A DNA stretch of 25,704 bases from positions 1 to 25,704 of the forward strand of contig JAIPMN010196502.1 in NCBI GenBank assembly GCA_020650975.1, in the 5' to 3' direction. A program made the position numbers and the translations under genes. A model generated the notes under the pieces. The model had not been told where the DNA came from. It was given only the letters and a program-made list of their open reading frames with translations, and ran no database searches. Positions 1 through 9,565 of the stretch are shown here, piece after piece. This stretch comes from Apostichopus californicus. Its lineage: Eukaryota; Echinodermata; Holothuroidea; Aspidochirotida; Stichopodidae. The first letter of the stretch is position 1, and the number at the start of each line of letters is the position of its first letter.

Positions 1-1757
1 GTAGTGTTAGCCACACCTTGTTTTGTAACATACTGTAGTGTTAGCCATAAATTATACTGTAACATACTGTAGTGTTAGCCACACCTTGTATTGTAACATA
101 ATGTAGTGTAGCCATACGTTATATTGTAACATACTGTAGTGTTAGCCATACCTTGTATTGTAACTTACTGTAGTTTTAGACATACCTTGTATTAGAACAT
201 ATTGTAGTGTTAGCCATACCTTGTATTGTAACATACTGTAGTGTTAGCCATACCTTGTATTACAACATATTGTAGTGTTAGCCATACCTTATATTGTAAC
301 ATACTGTAGTGTTAGCCACACCTTGTATTGTAACATACTGTAGTGTTAGCCATAAATTATACTGTAACATACTGTAGTGTTAGCCATACATTTTATTGTA
401 ACATAATGTAGTGTTAGCCATACCTTGTATTGTAACATAATGTAGTGTTAGCCATACCTTGTATTGTAACATACTGTAGCTTTAGACATACCTTGTATTA
501 CAACATATTGTAGTGTTAGCCATACCTTGTACTGTAACACACTGTAGTGTTAGTCATACGTTGTATTGTAACATACTGTAGTGTTAGCCACACCTTGTTT
601 TGTAACATACTGTAGTGTTAGCCATAAATTATACTGTAACATACTGTAGTGTTAGCCACACCTTGTATTGTAACATAATGTAGTGTTAGCCATACGTTAT
701 ATTGTAACATACTGTAGTGTTAGCCATACCTTGTATTGTAACATACTGTAGTGTTAGTCATACCTTGTATTGTAACATACTGTAGTGTTAGCCACACCTT
801 GTATTGTAACATACTGTAGTGTTAGCCATATATTATACTGTAACATACTGTAGTGTTAGCCACACCTTGTATTGTAACATACTGTAGTGTTAGTCATACC
901 TTGTATTGTAACATACTGTAGTGTTAGCCATACCTTGTATTGTAACATAATGTAGTGTTAGCCATACCTTGTATTGTAACATAATGTAGTATTAGCCATA
1001 CCTTGTATTGTAACATAATGTAGCTTTAGACATACCTTGTATTACAACATATTGTAGTGTTAGCCATACCTTGTACTGTAGCACACTGTAGTGTTAGTCA
1101 TACGTTGTATTGTAACATACTGTAGTGTTAGCCATACCTTGTATTGTAACATACTGTAGTTTTAGACATACCTTGTATTACAACATATTGTAGTGTTAGC
1201 CATAAATTATACTGTAACATACTGTAGTGTTAGCCACACCTTGTATTGTAACATAATGTAGTGTTAGCCATACGTTATATTGTAACATACTGTAGTGTTA
1301 GCCATACCTTGTATTGTAACATACTGTAGTTTTAGACATACCTTGTATTACAACATATTGTAGTGTTAGCCATACCTTGTATTGTAACATACTGTAGTGT
1401 TAGCCATACCTTGTATTGTAACATACTGTAGTGTTAGCCATACCTTGTATTGTAACATACTGTAGTGTTAGCCATACCTTGTATTGTAACATAATGTAGC
1501 TTTAGACATACCTTGTTATACAACATATTGTAGTGTTAGCCATACCTTGTATTGTAACACACTGTAGTGTTAGTCATACCTTGTATTGTAACATACTGTA
1601 GTGTTAGCCACACCTTGTATTGTAACATACTGTAGTGTTAGCCATACATTATACTGTAACATACTGTAGTGTTAGCCACACCTTGTATTGTAACATACTG
1701 TAGTGTTAGCCATACCTTATATTGTAACATACTGTAGTGTTAGCCATACCTTGTACA
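1..1757. repeat. 34-bp tandem satellite with higher-order periodicity
   Basis: Head-to-tail repeats of a 34-bp unit that begins GTAGTGTTAGCCATACCTTG. Starts fall at 1, 35, 69, 103 and 136 (one unit has lost a base) and run to a partial unit starting at 1734, so there are about 51 full units. Variants recur in blocks. The AAATTATAC variant begins at 44, 621 and 1199, spaced 577 and 578 bp, which is 17 units. The CTTTAGAC variant is at 477 and 1021, which is 16 units. Each unit can form two tiny stems: TAACA with TGTTA, and ATAC with GTAT. No open frame crosses the array. It starts at the window edge and likely extends further left. Confidence 0.97.
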
Positions 1758-1989
1758 TTCTGTCTTTTTAATTCTTCTGGTATTTTCTCTGGTCTGATAG
1801 ATGCAGGTAGTGTGTAGTTAGTAAACCTGTGATATAAAAATAAACATATCAAATGATCGTGTGTTTCTCTTTAAATACTAACAACCAGCTGACCTTATTA
1901 TAGCCAGGTAATCTAATAATAAACAGAGAATACCTCATTAATTGTATCAACAAAATGCAAATATTTGCAATTAAGATAACAGAGTTCTA
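1758..1989. other. AT-rich spacer, no gene seen
   Basis: Unique-looking AT-rich sequence between the satellite and a LINE fragment. The only structure noted is a perfect 14-bp palindrome, TGCAAATATTTGCA, at 1956-1969. Confidence 0.5.
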
Positions 1990-2335
1990 TTGAATATAAC
2001 AACGCCTACGCAATACAATATTTTAATTACTTTATTTAAATGCTTGCACGGAATGGCACCTTCTTACCTGTCTGAGTTGATCACACCTCGAGTACTGAAA
2101 CGCGCCCTTCGCCCTAAGCCCATTACTCTCGTTCCACGCAGCACGAATAACAAGAAGCACTATGCCCCGTAGCTTATTATGTCGCTGCACCTGATCTATT
2201 GAACGGGCTTCCTTCCGAAATTCGCATAATCACAGACTTCACCTCCTTTAAATCACGCCTTAAAACGCCTATGGTGATGCGTCACGTTTATGAACACCTG
2301 CACAGCAAAAGTACATATTCTCGTTATATCTCTTA
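1990..2335 (+). mobile_element. LINE fragment: C-terminal end of a non-LTR retrotransposon protein
   Basis: The translation from 1990 gives LFKCLHGMAPSYLSELITP and then a proline- and arginine-rich stretch ending in VPRS. After a frame change between about 2160 and 2190 it continues as VAAPDLLNGLPSEIR and FTSFKSRLKT, stopping near 2335. This order (FKCLHG-APSYL, VPR, AAP-LWN-LP-IR, FKS-LKTHLF) is the typical C-terminus downstream of the reverse transcriptase in CR1/Jockey-type LINEs. The same order occurs in the longer LINE at 11315-12517. Only the tail is present, so this is a 5'-truncated dead copy. Any 3' UTR would run on to about 2500, but I see no clear terminus. Confidence 0.85.
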
Positions 2336-2954
2336 GTTATCGTGAATACATCAAACAAATATACCGCTGAAGGTCACCTTGACCGTCGGTAAACCTGTAC
2401 CTCTGTTTTACAACAGTGTTATTTCATTTACTTATTTAAAACAGTGAAAATCATCTTGGTTGATTGTTAATGCTTTTCGTCTACATATTTAACATTTAAC
2501 AGGACTCTATCTTAGGTCATAAAGTCATACAAAATCATTACTCCGATGTTTGGAGTTTCTTTGGCTTTTGATTTTAACTGTTCATCAAGGAACAACACAA
2601 GAAGTTTTACGAATGAAACCAAAATTGTATGCACGATTTACGCAATGACTCACTGATTTTATTGTCAACCAACTAGTTATTAGTAATGGTTACCTTCTTG
2701 GAATCTTTGAAATTTCGTTGATCTATTTAGAGTGATTTGCTTTAAGCATTTTTTTCTCTTGTAATTGTCCCCAAACGTTGTTGGTTAAATGAATTTTAAG
2801 AGAAAAAGAAACAACCGGTTGTCAATATTTCTCTTATTTTCAATTATATTTGGCATACTTTACGCCATGATTTGAATTGAAAATAGGCGTGGTTTGTCAT
2901 ACTATATATCGCGATATCTGTTTGAAGAATTTACTGCACACCACTCATACGATA
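2336..2954. other. AT-rich spacer with short inverted repeats
   Basis: No gene seen. It contains AGGTCACCTTGACC (2371-2384), a palindromic ACAACCGGTTGT (2811-2822) inside a longer imperfect hairpin, and a perfect 11-bp inverted repeat, TATTTTCAATT (2835-2845) with AATTGAAAATA (2875-2885). It abuts the broken 3' side of the 18S fragment. Confidence 0.5.
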
Positions 2955-3964
2955 CCTTCGATCCTCTGACTTTCGTTCTTGATCAATGAAGACATTCTTG
3001 GCAAATGCTTTCGCTGTCGGGCGTCATGCGACGATCCAAGAATTTCACCTCTCACGCCGCAATACGAATGCCCCCGGCAGTCCCTCAGGATCATTACCTC
3101 AGGATCTCAAGACCAACGAAATAGAACCGAGGTCCTCTTCCACTATTCCATGCTGAGGTGTTCGGGCACTTTGGCCTGCTTTGAACACTTCAATTTTCTC
3201 AAAGTAAACGTTCCAGTCTCGCACGGCACTCAGTTAAGAGCACCGCACGACCAACCGAATCACTGGCCGAGAAAAATCTCCCACGACTCCCGTTTGACGG
3301 GGAGAAGGTGAACGGGCGGTGCACGCCTCACGGCGGACCGCCCGCTCCGGCCAGAAATCCGACTACGAGCTTTTTAACTGCAGCAAATTTAATATACGCT
3401 GCTGGAGCTGGAATTACCGCGGCTGCTGGCACCAGACTTGCCTTCAGTAGATCCTCGTTAACGGATTTAAAGTGTACTCATTCCGATCACAGGGCCTCCG
3501 AAGAGGCCTGTATCATTATTTTTTGTCACTACCTCCCCGTGTCAGGAGTGGGTAATTTGCGTGCCTGCTGCCTTCCTTGGATGTGGTAGCCGTTTCTCAG
3601 GCTCCCTCTCCGGAATCGAACCCTGATTCTCCGTTACCCGTCACAACCATGATAAGCGCATAACTTACCATCGAAAGTTGATAGAGCAGACTTTTGAAGG
3701 GAGCGTCGCCGGTGCAAGACCGTGCGATCGGCATGATTATCTAGAGTTCACCAGCGGAGACCGGACCCCGAGAGGACCGGGCTTTGTTGCATGTATTAGC
3801 TCTAGAATTACCACAGTTATCCATGGTATAAGACTTTCTCCAATAAACCATAACCGATCTAATGAGCCATCTGCAGTTTCTCTTGTATGTTCAGGATTGT
3901 ACTTAGGCGTGCATGGCTTAATCTTTGAGACAAGCATATGACTACTGGCAGGATCAACCAGGTA
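2955..3964 (-). rRNA. 18S ribosomal RNA, 5' portion only (3'-truncated)
   Basis: Small-subunit rRNA of the cytoplasmic ribosome. The - strand from 3964 begins TACCTGGTTGATCCTGCC, the near-universal eukaryotic 18S start. It runs through recognisable core segments, including the 530-loop GTGCCAGCAGCCGCGGTAA (3414-3432) and GTTAAAAAGCTCGTAGT. It stays alignable to AACGAAAGTCAGAGG and TCGAAGG at 2955, then stops matching where GCGATCAGATACC would be expected. About 1010 nt of an expected roughly 1800 nt are present, so the 3' 45 percent, ITS and 28S are missing. The segment after TTCCAGCTCC reads AGCAGCG where most animals have AATAGCG. That could be a lineage trait or drift in an unselected copy. 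It cannot give a functional rRNA as it stands. Confidence 0.97.
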
Positions 3965-4396
3965 ACGGTCGACAGAACCAGGCGAGGCCCGTTCGCCGTC
4001 CGGGAGTCGCTCTCGCACTCCCCCCTCTCTCTCTCTCAATTCTCAATCGTCGATGCCGTGCTATTACGGTACAGTGATCAAAGAACCGCACGAAGGGATT
4101 CTCGAGGTGTATATCCCTACCCGAGTCGACTGGGTCGTCTCGAGAGGACTCGCAGTGGTCCCGCCTTGGAGACGGGACCGGTTCAAAGCGACGCGGCGGG
4201 AGGGCGACGGCTCGTCCACTGGAATAAAGGAGAGCAATCGCACGCTTCGAGCGTGCATTCGTTGCTTGGATGAAAAAGCCCGTACCGAGCGCCGAGTGCA
4301 ACACATGGTCGCAGCAACGGCAGCATGCCCGAACGGGTCCCGTAAAGAAAGCTCGATATCTGACGACACCGAGGACCTGCTCTTTCTCCACCGGGG
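3965..4396 (-). other. 5' external transcribed spacer, unique part next to 18S
   Basis: GC-rich sequence immediately upstream (in transcription sense) of the 18S start, the position of the 5' ETS in the pol I pre-rRNA. It has a CT microsatellite near 4020-4038. Near 4269-4320 is a diverged relic of the downstream subrepeat, sharing CCGAGCGCCGAGT and CAACACATGGTCGC. Its several overlapping open frames on both strands are by-products of GC-rich spacer, not genes. Confidence 0.8.
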
Positions 4397-5070
4397 GTCT
4401 GCGGATGAAAAAGCTCAATGTCTGGGTGTGTACGTATATGCACGAAAGAACCATCCTTTCTTCGGGGCGAGTGGGTGAAAACCCCCGTATCGAGCGCCGA
4501 GTTGCAACACATGGTCGCGATGAAACGGCGGCTGAACCTACGAGAGGGCCAGGAAGAGACTAACGTGCAAAATATTTACGCACCACAGGCAAGAGCCTTT
4601 TCGAATCTCGGTGGACTCCCGTACGCGAAAGCTCAATATCTGAACGCTGATATATACGTGTGCACAGATGGACACCTCTGCCCACGGGGAGAGTGGGTGA
4701 AAACCCCCGTACCGAGCGCCGAGTTGCAACACATGGTCGCGATGAAACGACGGCTGACCCTACGAGAGGGCCAGCAAGAGTCCAAACATGACATTTATAC
4801 ACACACGACAGATATTAAAAGCCTTCTCGAGTCTTGGATCGACTCGACTACCCCCCTCATTTATAGAATCCGATTCACTCTGCCCACTCATTCTGACCAT
4901 TGACCACACACTTAAGCCAAAACCCGCTACACTAAAGATATCTCGAAATCTTGAACGAGACCCAGATCTCTGCGGGTGAATCGGGCGGCATGCCGTCGCC
5001 GTCGGCTTGCACTCTGCACTCCGCCCGGTCGCATGACACTCGTGCCATCGAACGGGCAACGCTAGGAGCG

Positions 5071-5156
5071 TTCTCTCTTCTCTCCTCTTTCCTCTCTCTT
5101 CCTCTCTTCTCTCCTCTTTCTCCTCTCTCTTCTCTCCTCTCTTTTCTCTCTTCTCC
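5071..5156. repeat. Polypyrimidine (CT) tract of rDNA spacer unit 1
   Basis: An almost uninterrupted run of C and T built from TCTCTTCTCTCCTC-like words, near the right end of the first large spacer unit. The matching tract in unit 2 is at 5773-5853. In pre-rRNA sense it is a GA-rich purine tract. Confidence 0.85.
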
Positions 5157-5772
5157 AGGGGTCTGCGGATGAAAAAGCTCAATGTCTGGGTTTGTACGTA
5201 TATGCACGAAAGAACCTTCTTGCTTCGGGGCGAGTGGGTGAAAACCCCCGTATCGAGCGCCGAGTTGCAACACATGGTCGCGATGAAACGACGGCTGACC
5301 CTACGAGAGGGCCAGCAAGAGTTTAACGTGCAAAATATTTACGCACCACAGGCAAGAGCCTTTTCGAGTCTCGGTGGACTCCCGTCCGCGAAAGCTCAAT
5401 ATATGAACGTTGATATATACGTGTGCACAGATGTACACCTCTGCACACGGGGAGAGTGGGTGAAAACCCCCGTACCGAGCGCCGAGTTGCAACACATGGT
5501 CGCGATGAAACGACGGCTGACCCTACGAGAGGGCCAGCAAGAGTCCAACCATGACATTTATACACACGCGACAGATATTAAAAGCCTTCTCGAGTCTCGG
5601 ATGGACTCGACTACCCCTACCGACTACCCCCCCCCCCACGAGATCTGGAATTCTCGAACGAGACACAGATCTCTGCGGGTGAATCGAGCGGCCTGCCGTC
5701 GTCGTCGGCTTGCCACTCTGCACTCCGCCCGGTCGCATGACACTCGTGCCATCGACCGGGCAACGCGAGGAG

Positions 5773-5853
5773 CCTTCTCTCTTCTCTCCTCTCTCTTCCT
5801 CTCTTCTCTCCTCTTTCTCCTCTCTCTTCTCTCCTCTCTCTTCTCTCTTCTCC
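5773..5853. repeat. Polypyrimidine (CT) tract of rDNA spacer unit 2
   Basis: Counterpart of the tract at 5071-5156, in the same position relative to the next GTCTGCGG unit start, but slightly shorter and with different phasing of the CT words. Confidence 0.85.
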
Positions 5854-5969
5854 AGGGGTCTGCGGATGAAAAAGCTCAATGTCTGGGTTTGTACGTATAT
5901 GCACGAAAGAACCTCTTGCTTCGGGGCGAGTGGGTGAAAACCCCTGTATCGAGCGCCGAGTTGCAACAC

Positions 5970-6260
5970 GTTCTAAAAATACACTCTTCATGTATGGCTG
6001 TTTCAAGAGTTTGTGTTTTTTAGGATTTGTTGGTTTTTAAGATACATTTTGCTTTTTCTGGATCATTTTCTTTCTATGTTTTAAGTAGTAGATATATCGA
6101 TTTCTAACTTGTATGCTTTATCCTTACTCATTATCAGTTTTATGATCTTATATTTATTAGTTTATACCGTTATATTATAGATCGTCTGTAAAGCGCACAT
6201 ATGCATCGTGCCTAGTGCGCTATACAAGAATATATTTACATTACATTACATTATACGTTT
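5970..6260 (+). mobile_element. CR1-like LINE 3' tail (3' UTR only)
   Basis: The rDNA repeat breaks at 5969 and AT-rich sequence follows, ending in a LINE-type 3' terminus: AAAGCGCACA, a short spacer, then TGCGCTATACAAG and a TTACA repeat near 6228-6255. The paired AGCGC and GCGCTATA arms plus a short tandem tail match the 3' end of the - strand LINE at 11143-11215. They are the hallmark of CR1-like elements, whose reverse transcriptase recognises a 3' hairpin. No coding part remains. The 5' limit is taken as the rDNA junction and is uncertain. Confidence 0.7.
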
Positions 6261-7098
6261 ATGGGAATATATTCCGCCTTCGTGCGTTTTCAGAAAATTA
6301 AAATATGCAATTTAACTTATATAAAGAAAATGCAGTGAACTTTTTTTTAAATTAATTATTCATCTTATTTATTTTCGCTTGAAATAATATATAAATAAGT
6401 ATTTCATTTACTTCATTTATTTTCAAATATTCATACCCCCTTCCCCACCCTCGAAAATATTTTGTTTAAACACAAAACGTTTTATTTGTGTCCTATATGG
6501 CAGTAAAATTTATTTATCGTTTATGTCAACATTGTCAAATAGACATGTTAGGTGCAGCGGCTACCGTAATGGGTACAGCTATATGACCACATGCTTACAA
6601 GAACATGTAAGGCAGAGAGAAAACATCTTGACATTAGTATCTAATGAACAATTATTTTTGTCCTATACCCAAGTTAATTTCATTGTACAATATATATGTG
6701 TAATTCTTAATGGAATAAAAACATTGTACATTATATACAAATCAACATAGGCTATGAATATTGGAAATTAATTCCAATATTTCAGTCATTTGTCCCAACT
6801 TACAATTATAACGATATTAGATGACAATGATCGCTGCTAATTTTCTTACAGCTTTTTCAGATTCCTGTACATGTTATATGATGTAACATTTTGCATTCAG
6901 ATGACCTTAAAATTTCAATTTACCCGGCTCAACCAACCTGTCCCTTAATGATGGCATATTTGATATTGTTTGTTGTATATTACCCTTTGTCGGTTTCTTT
7001 GATTACAAACTTAAATTATTGAATAATTTCTTAATTGGTTTTGTAGTTTTCCAACACTTTCCTCTCCTCATATTCATGATATCTTGTAAGTTACTTAC
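6261..7098. other. AT-rich spacer downstream of NLR exon 3
   Basis: No exon recognised on either strand. I looked on the - strand for an NLR exon 4 (one leading base, LRR-like) and found no open segment with good splice sites. A perfect 10-bp hairpin, AATATTGGAA with TTCCAATATT and a 5-nt loop, lies at 6757-6781. Confidence 0.45.
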
Positions 7099-7310
7099 CA
7101 AAGTGTCCTGAATTTCTTAGACGGCAGTACATAGTTCAATAATCCTACAATATCGTCCTCAGTAAGTTCTGGTTGGTAATTCGTGTCTGCATTTACCAAT
7201 AACTTCTCCAGTGATGAGAGGCTTGGTAGACCAATACCAGACCGGAGGATGATGGTATTGTTGTCAACCTTACTGAAGGACCACCGCAGCTCTAGATCAG
7301 ATATTGGGAT
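7099..7310 (-). CDS. NLR gene exon 3: LRR-side segment
   Basis: A 212-nt segment open throughout in one frame, with a good acceptor (TTTCTTCAG, 7311-7319) and donor (GTAAGT, 7093-7098). It encodes IPISDLELRWSF, then LPSLSSLEKLLVNA, ELTEDDIVGLLNYVLPS and KKFRTLW: leucines at LRR-like spacing and a DLELR start that joins naturally to the end of exon 2 (LLQIASSHD). It begins in phase 0, exactly as exon 2 ends, and finishes two bases into a codon, so at least one further exon is required. In this receptor type the region follows the NACHT helical domains and leads into ligand-sensing repeats. Assignment to the same gene rests on strand, phase and sequence style across a 6.8-kb intron. Intermediate exons cannot be excluded. 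Confidence 0.72.
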
Positions 7311-7689
7311 CTGAAGAAAGATAAATAAAATAATAAACTGTAGTTTAGATGCATGACCTCATTGACAGTAAATATTATTGAACGTACTTACCGCTATTAA
7401 CTGAATATTATTTATAGAAGTTAACGAAAGCAATAAGCAATATTCAACTAACTACTGATGCGTAAATACCGCGAGTACGCAGAAAAGTCAAGTATGATTT
7501 AGACTGAAAAAAATCTGCTTTGCCTATGAAAAATAAAGGAATAGCCTCCAAGATCAATTTATACAAGTGGTTGCAGATCTCGACTTAAGTCATTTAGGCT
7601 AAGCTACTGTCATCTGCCCTTCAACACCCCCCCCCCCCTAAGTCCTAACAGACTAACTCGACATAACAACACATATGCCGGATTAACTT

Positions 7690-8150
7690 TTCTTCATCAT
7701 AGCTTGGTCTTCAAACACAAACTTATATGTACCATTCTTGAAAAAAATAACATGCCAAGAAGTAAATAAGAAAATCGTTAAAATTAAATAATGTATCTGT
7801 GAAAATTAAACTATTTCTGTTTCACGTCTGTACACTCATCGATCATCACATTAGTATAAGCGCGGTTGATAACGCTTCAACCTTCATACAGTAACGGTAA
7901 GAACGAACTTTCCCTCCCGACACATACGGGGTAAACACGACCGACACACGCCCGTGTATACCGCTAACAAGCAACGACACGTCAACGCTATTTCATATAA
8001 TGTATTGTGCAATACATTCAACGCCTATGAAGTTGTATATGCAATGTTTGTTGTAGGCTAATTCTTTGTCGTGTCTACTCTAGAGCAGTAGTTCAGCTAG
8101 GTATAATATACATTGCGTTACAGCATTATCCACTACCCCCCCCCCCCTCC
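7690..8150. repeat. Diverged direct duplication, copy 1
   Basis: Shares blocks in order with 8290-8860. TGTACCA-TCTTG ends at 7740 versus 8347. GTACACTCATCGATCATCAC starts at 7830 versus 8469. CATACAGTAA, AACGAACTTT, CCCGACACAT and ACCGACACA follow, then ATGTTTGTTGTAGGCT. Offset is 607-639 bp. The conserved part is more GC-rich than its surroundings. No coding frame is conserved between copies, so it could be a tandem duplication or two copies of an unrecognised interspersed element. Confidence 0.7.
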
Positions 8151-8289
8151 TCCTCTTCCCCGAACAAACTATACATAACAACAAACAATAACTGTCAAGG
8201 CTGGGGGATATCTGTACCTGATAATATAACACATTAGCTACACCTTACTGCTGACATTAACGGTGTATAACATGTAAACAGTCGTTTGT

Positions 8290-8860
8290 TTGAATTCTCT
8301 TTATATCTTCCTGGGTGTACGAACCCACACTCATCTGTACCAGTCTTGCATGAGAACATACGTTAGACAAGAGATGAGAGATAAGTTAGACAATATTATG
8401 TTGACATTACATGATAGTTGTAAAAATTAAAGTTTCTATTATTTTTCCCGTTTCTCGTTCCCTACTCTGTACACTCATCGATCATCACGTCAGCATTATC
8501 GCGGTTAATCAGGCCTCAACCTACATACAGTAATCACAGGAACGAACTTTTGGTCCCGACACATGCAGAGTATATACAACCGACACAAGCCCGTATGAAC
8601 CGCTTACAAGCAACCACTACGTAAGCTCTAGTCAGACGCTAGTTTTTATTATAATATTGTGTTTCGATAACTAAAATAAATTACATGCATATGATATTCT
8701 CTCAAAAATGTTTGTTGTAGGCTCATTCGTAGCCGTGTCTAAAGTAGCATATTGTGCAGCATCAAATGTTACAATATGTAACAGCATCATAACTGCTACA
8801 GTAAATGTCTTTGCTAAAAGTGAGCGACATTATCTTAATCCATGTACCACTACCACTCTC
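8290..8860. repeat. Diverged direct duplication, copy 2
   Basis: Counterpart of 7690-8150, with the same ordered blocks and substantial substitution and indels. Its right end is where the 621-bp LINE has inserted, so the LINE came after the duplication. Confidence 0.7.
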
Positions 8861-9493
8861 CATTCTCCACTACCACAGATAGACTGTGCCCAGGGACCGG
8901 CTGTGACAGCTTAGAGAGTACCGCTCATGTTTTTTGGCATTGTTGCTTTGTATTAAATTAATTATGGGAGTGGTTCTAGACCTGAACCGACCGTGTTACG
9001 GGAGACCGTTCATGGTCGGTAGGGCAGGGCTTTATTTTATATGGGGTAGACCCTCCAGTTTGTTCGGTTGCGGTGTTGCACCGCATTATTTTTGTTTGCT
9101 CTATTGTGAAAAAACATGTTTGGCGGAATAGATGTAATGTGGTTTTCAGGGGGAAATTTGCCAGTTGGCAGGCAGTCCTAGAGGCGGTGAAGTCTGACAT
9201 TCGCCTTAAAATTGAAAGCGATTTTCGCCGTTTATCTGGGGCTGCCTTTTTTGGACGCTGGTGTGCTGGGGAGGGGTTTTTCGTTTCGCTGCGTGCGGGT
9301 CGTCCTTTTGTAGTTTTTTTTAATGTTTGAGTTGGGTGTTGGGCGTTTTGTCTCTGCAGGTCGGCGGGATTATGTTTTTTGGCTCGCTTGACCTGAGTTT
9401 TGTTTTGTCAGTATGGGATGGTTCGGTAGTGCCGTTTGGCCGTGACGTTTTGTATCCCGCATGGCGGGTCACGTAAAAAGCACTACCACTCTC
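8849..9493 (+). mobile_element. 5'-truncated LINE with 12-bp target-site duplication (insert 8861-9481)
   Basis: The flanks ACTACCACTCTC (8849-8860 and 9482-9493) are a perfect 12-bp target-site duplication around a 621-bp insert. The insert encodes a decayed LINE C-terminus: a zinc-knuckle-like cysteine/histidine stretch (CPGTGC, HVFWHC near 8890-8945), an LWEW-type motif, then VKKHVWRNRCNVVFRG and a conserved tail to about 9330, broken by stops. A 3' UTR follows, ending GGCGGGTCACGTAAAAAGC. This is the usual outcome of aborted target-primed reverse transcription. The clade is uncertain (Tx1/L1-like or another with a C-terminal CCHC), and it is unlike the CR1-type copies in this window. Confidence 0.87.
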
Positions 9494-9565
9494 AATGCGA
9501 CCTCACGATACATTATCACTACCAGTATCGGGGCTAACTCGGCTCTCGGAATGTATCATTGGATT

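Larger units (their letters stand above)
4397..5969 (-). repeat. Nested tandem repeats of the rDNA 5' ETS or intergenic spacer
   Basis: Large units begin at GTCTGCGGATGAAAAAGCTC: 4397-5160 (764 bp), 5161-5857 (697 bp) and a broken third, 5858-5969. Each full unit carries two copies of a core beginning GAGTGGGTGAAAACCCC, at 4469 and 4691, then 5232 and 5454; the third unit has one at 5928. The two cores are exactly 222 bp apart in each full unit. Each full unit ends in a long CT-only tract (about 5071-5156 and 5773-5853), which is purine-rich in the sense strand. Unit 1 differs by an extra AT-rich stretch near 4850-4940, and unit 2 has a C11 run at 5627-5637. Repeats like these are normal in rDNA spacers. 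I cannot tell where the pol I start site lies, so part may be IGS rather than ETS. Confidence 0.88.

Noticed and set aside
1..1757. CRISPR-like array of direct repeats
   Set aside because: Units are contiguous 34-bp tandem repeats with no unique spacers, in a eukaryotic setting.
2979..4039. Open frames of about 90-110 codons inside the 18S region
   Set aside because: The sequence is 18S rRNA; frames are incidental.
2955..5970. rDNA piece as a LINE-mediated chimeric retrocopy
   Set aside because: The adjacent LINE tail is on the + strand while the rRNA is on the - strand, untranscribed or spacer repeats are included, and no target-site duplication is visible at the ends.
5169..6023. 284-codon open frame on the + strand across the rDNA spacer, plus several others at 3938-5937
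   Set aside because: It lies in GC-rich tandem spacer repeats, antisense to pre-rRNA, repeats with the spacer unit and ends at the rDNA/LINE break. No domain. Explained by low stop density in repeats.
6523..6750. 75-codon + strand frame
   Set aside because: Hydrophobic AT-rich translation with no homology I can recognise and no splice or promoter context.
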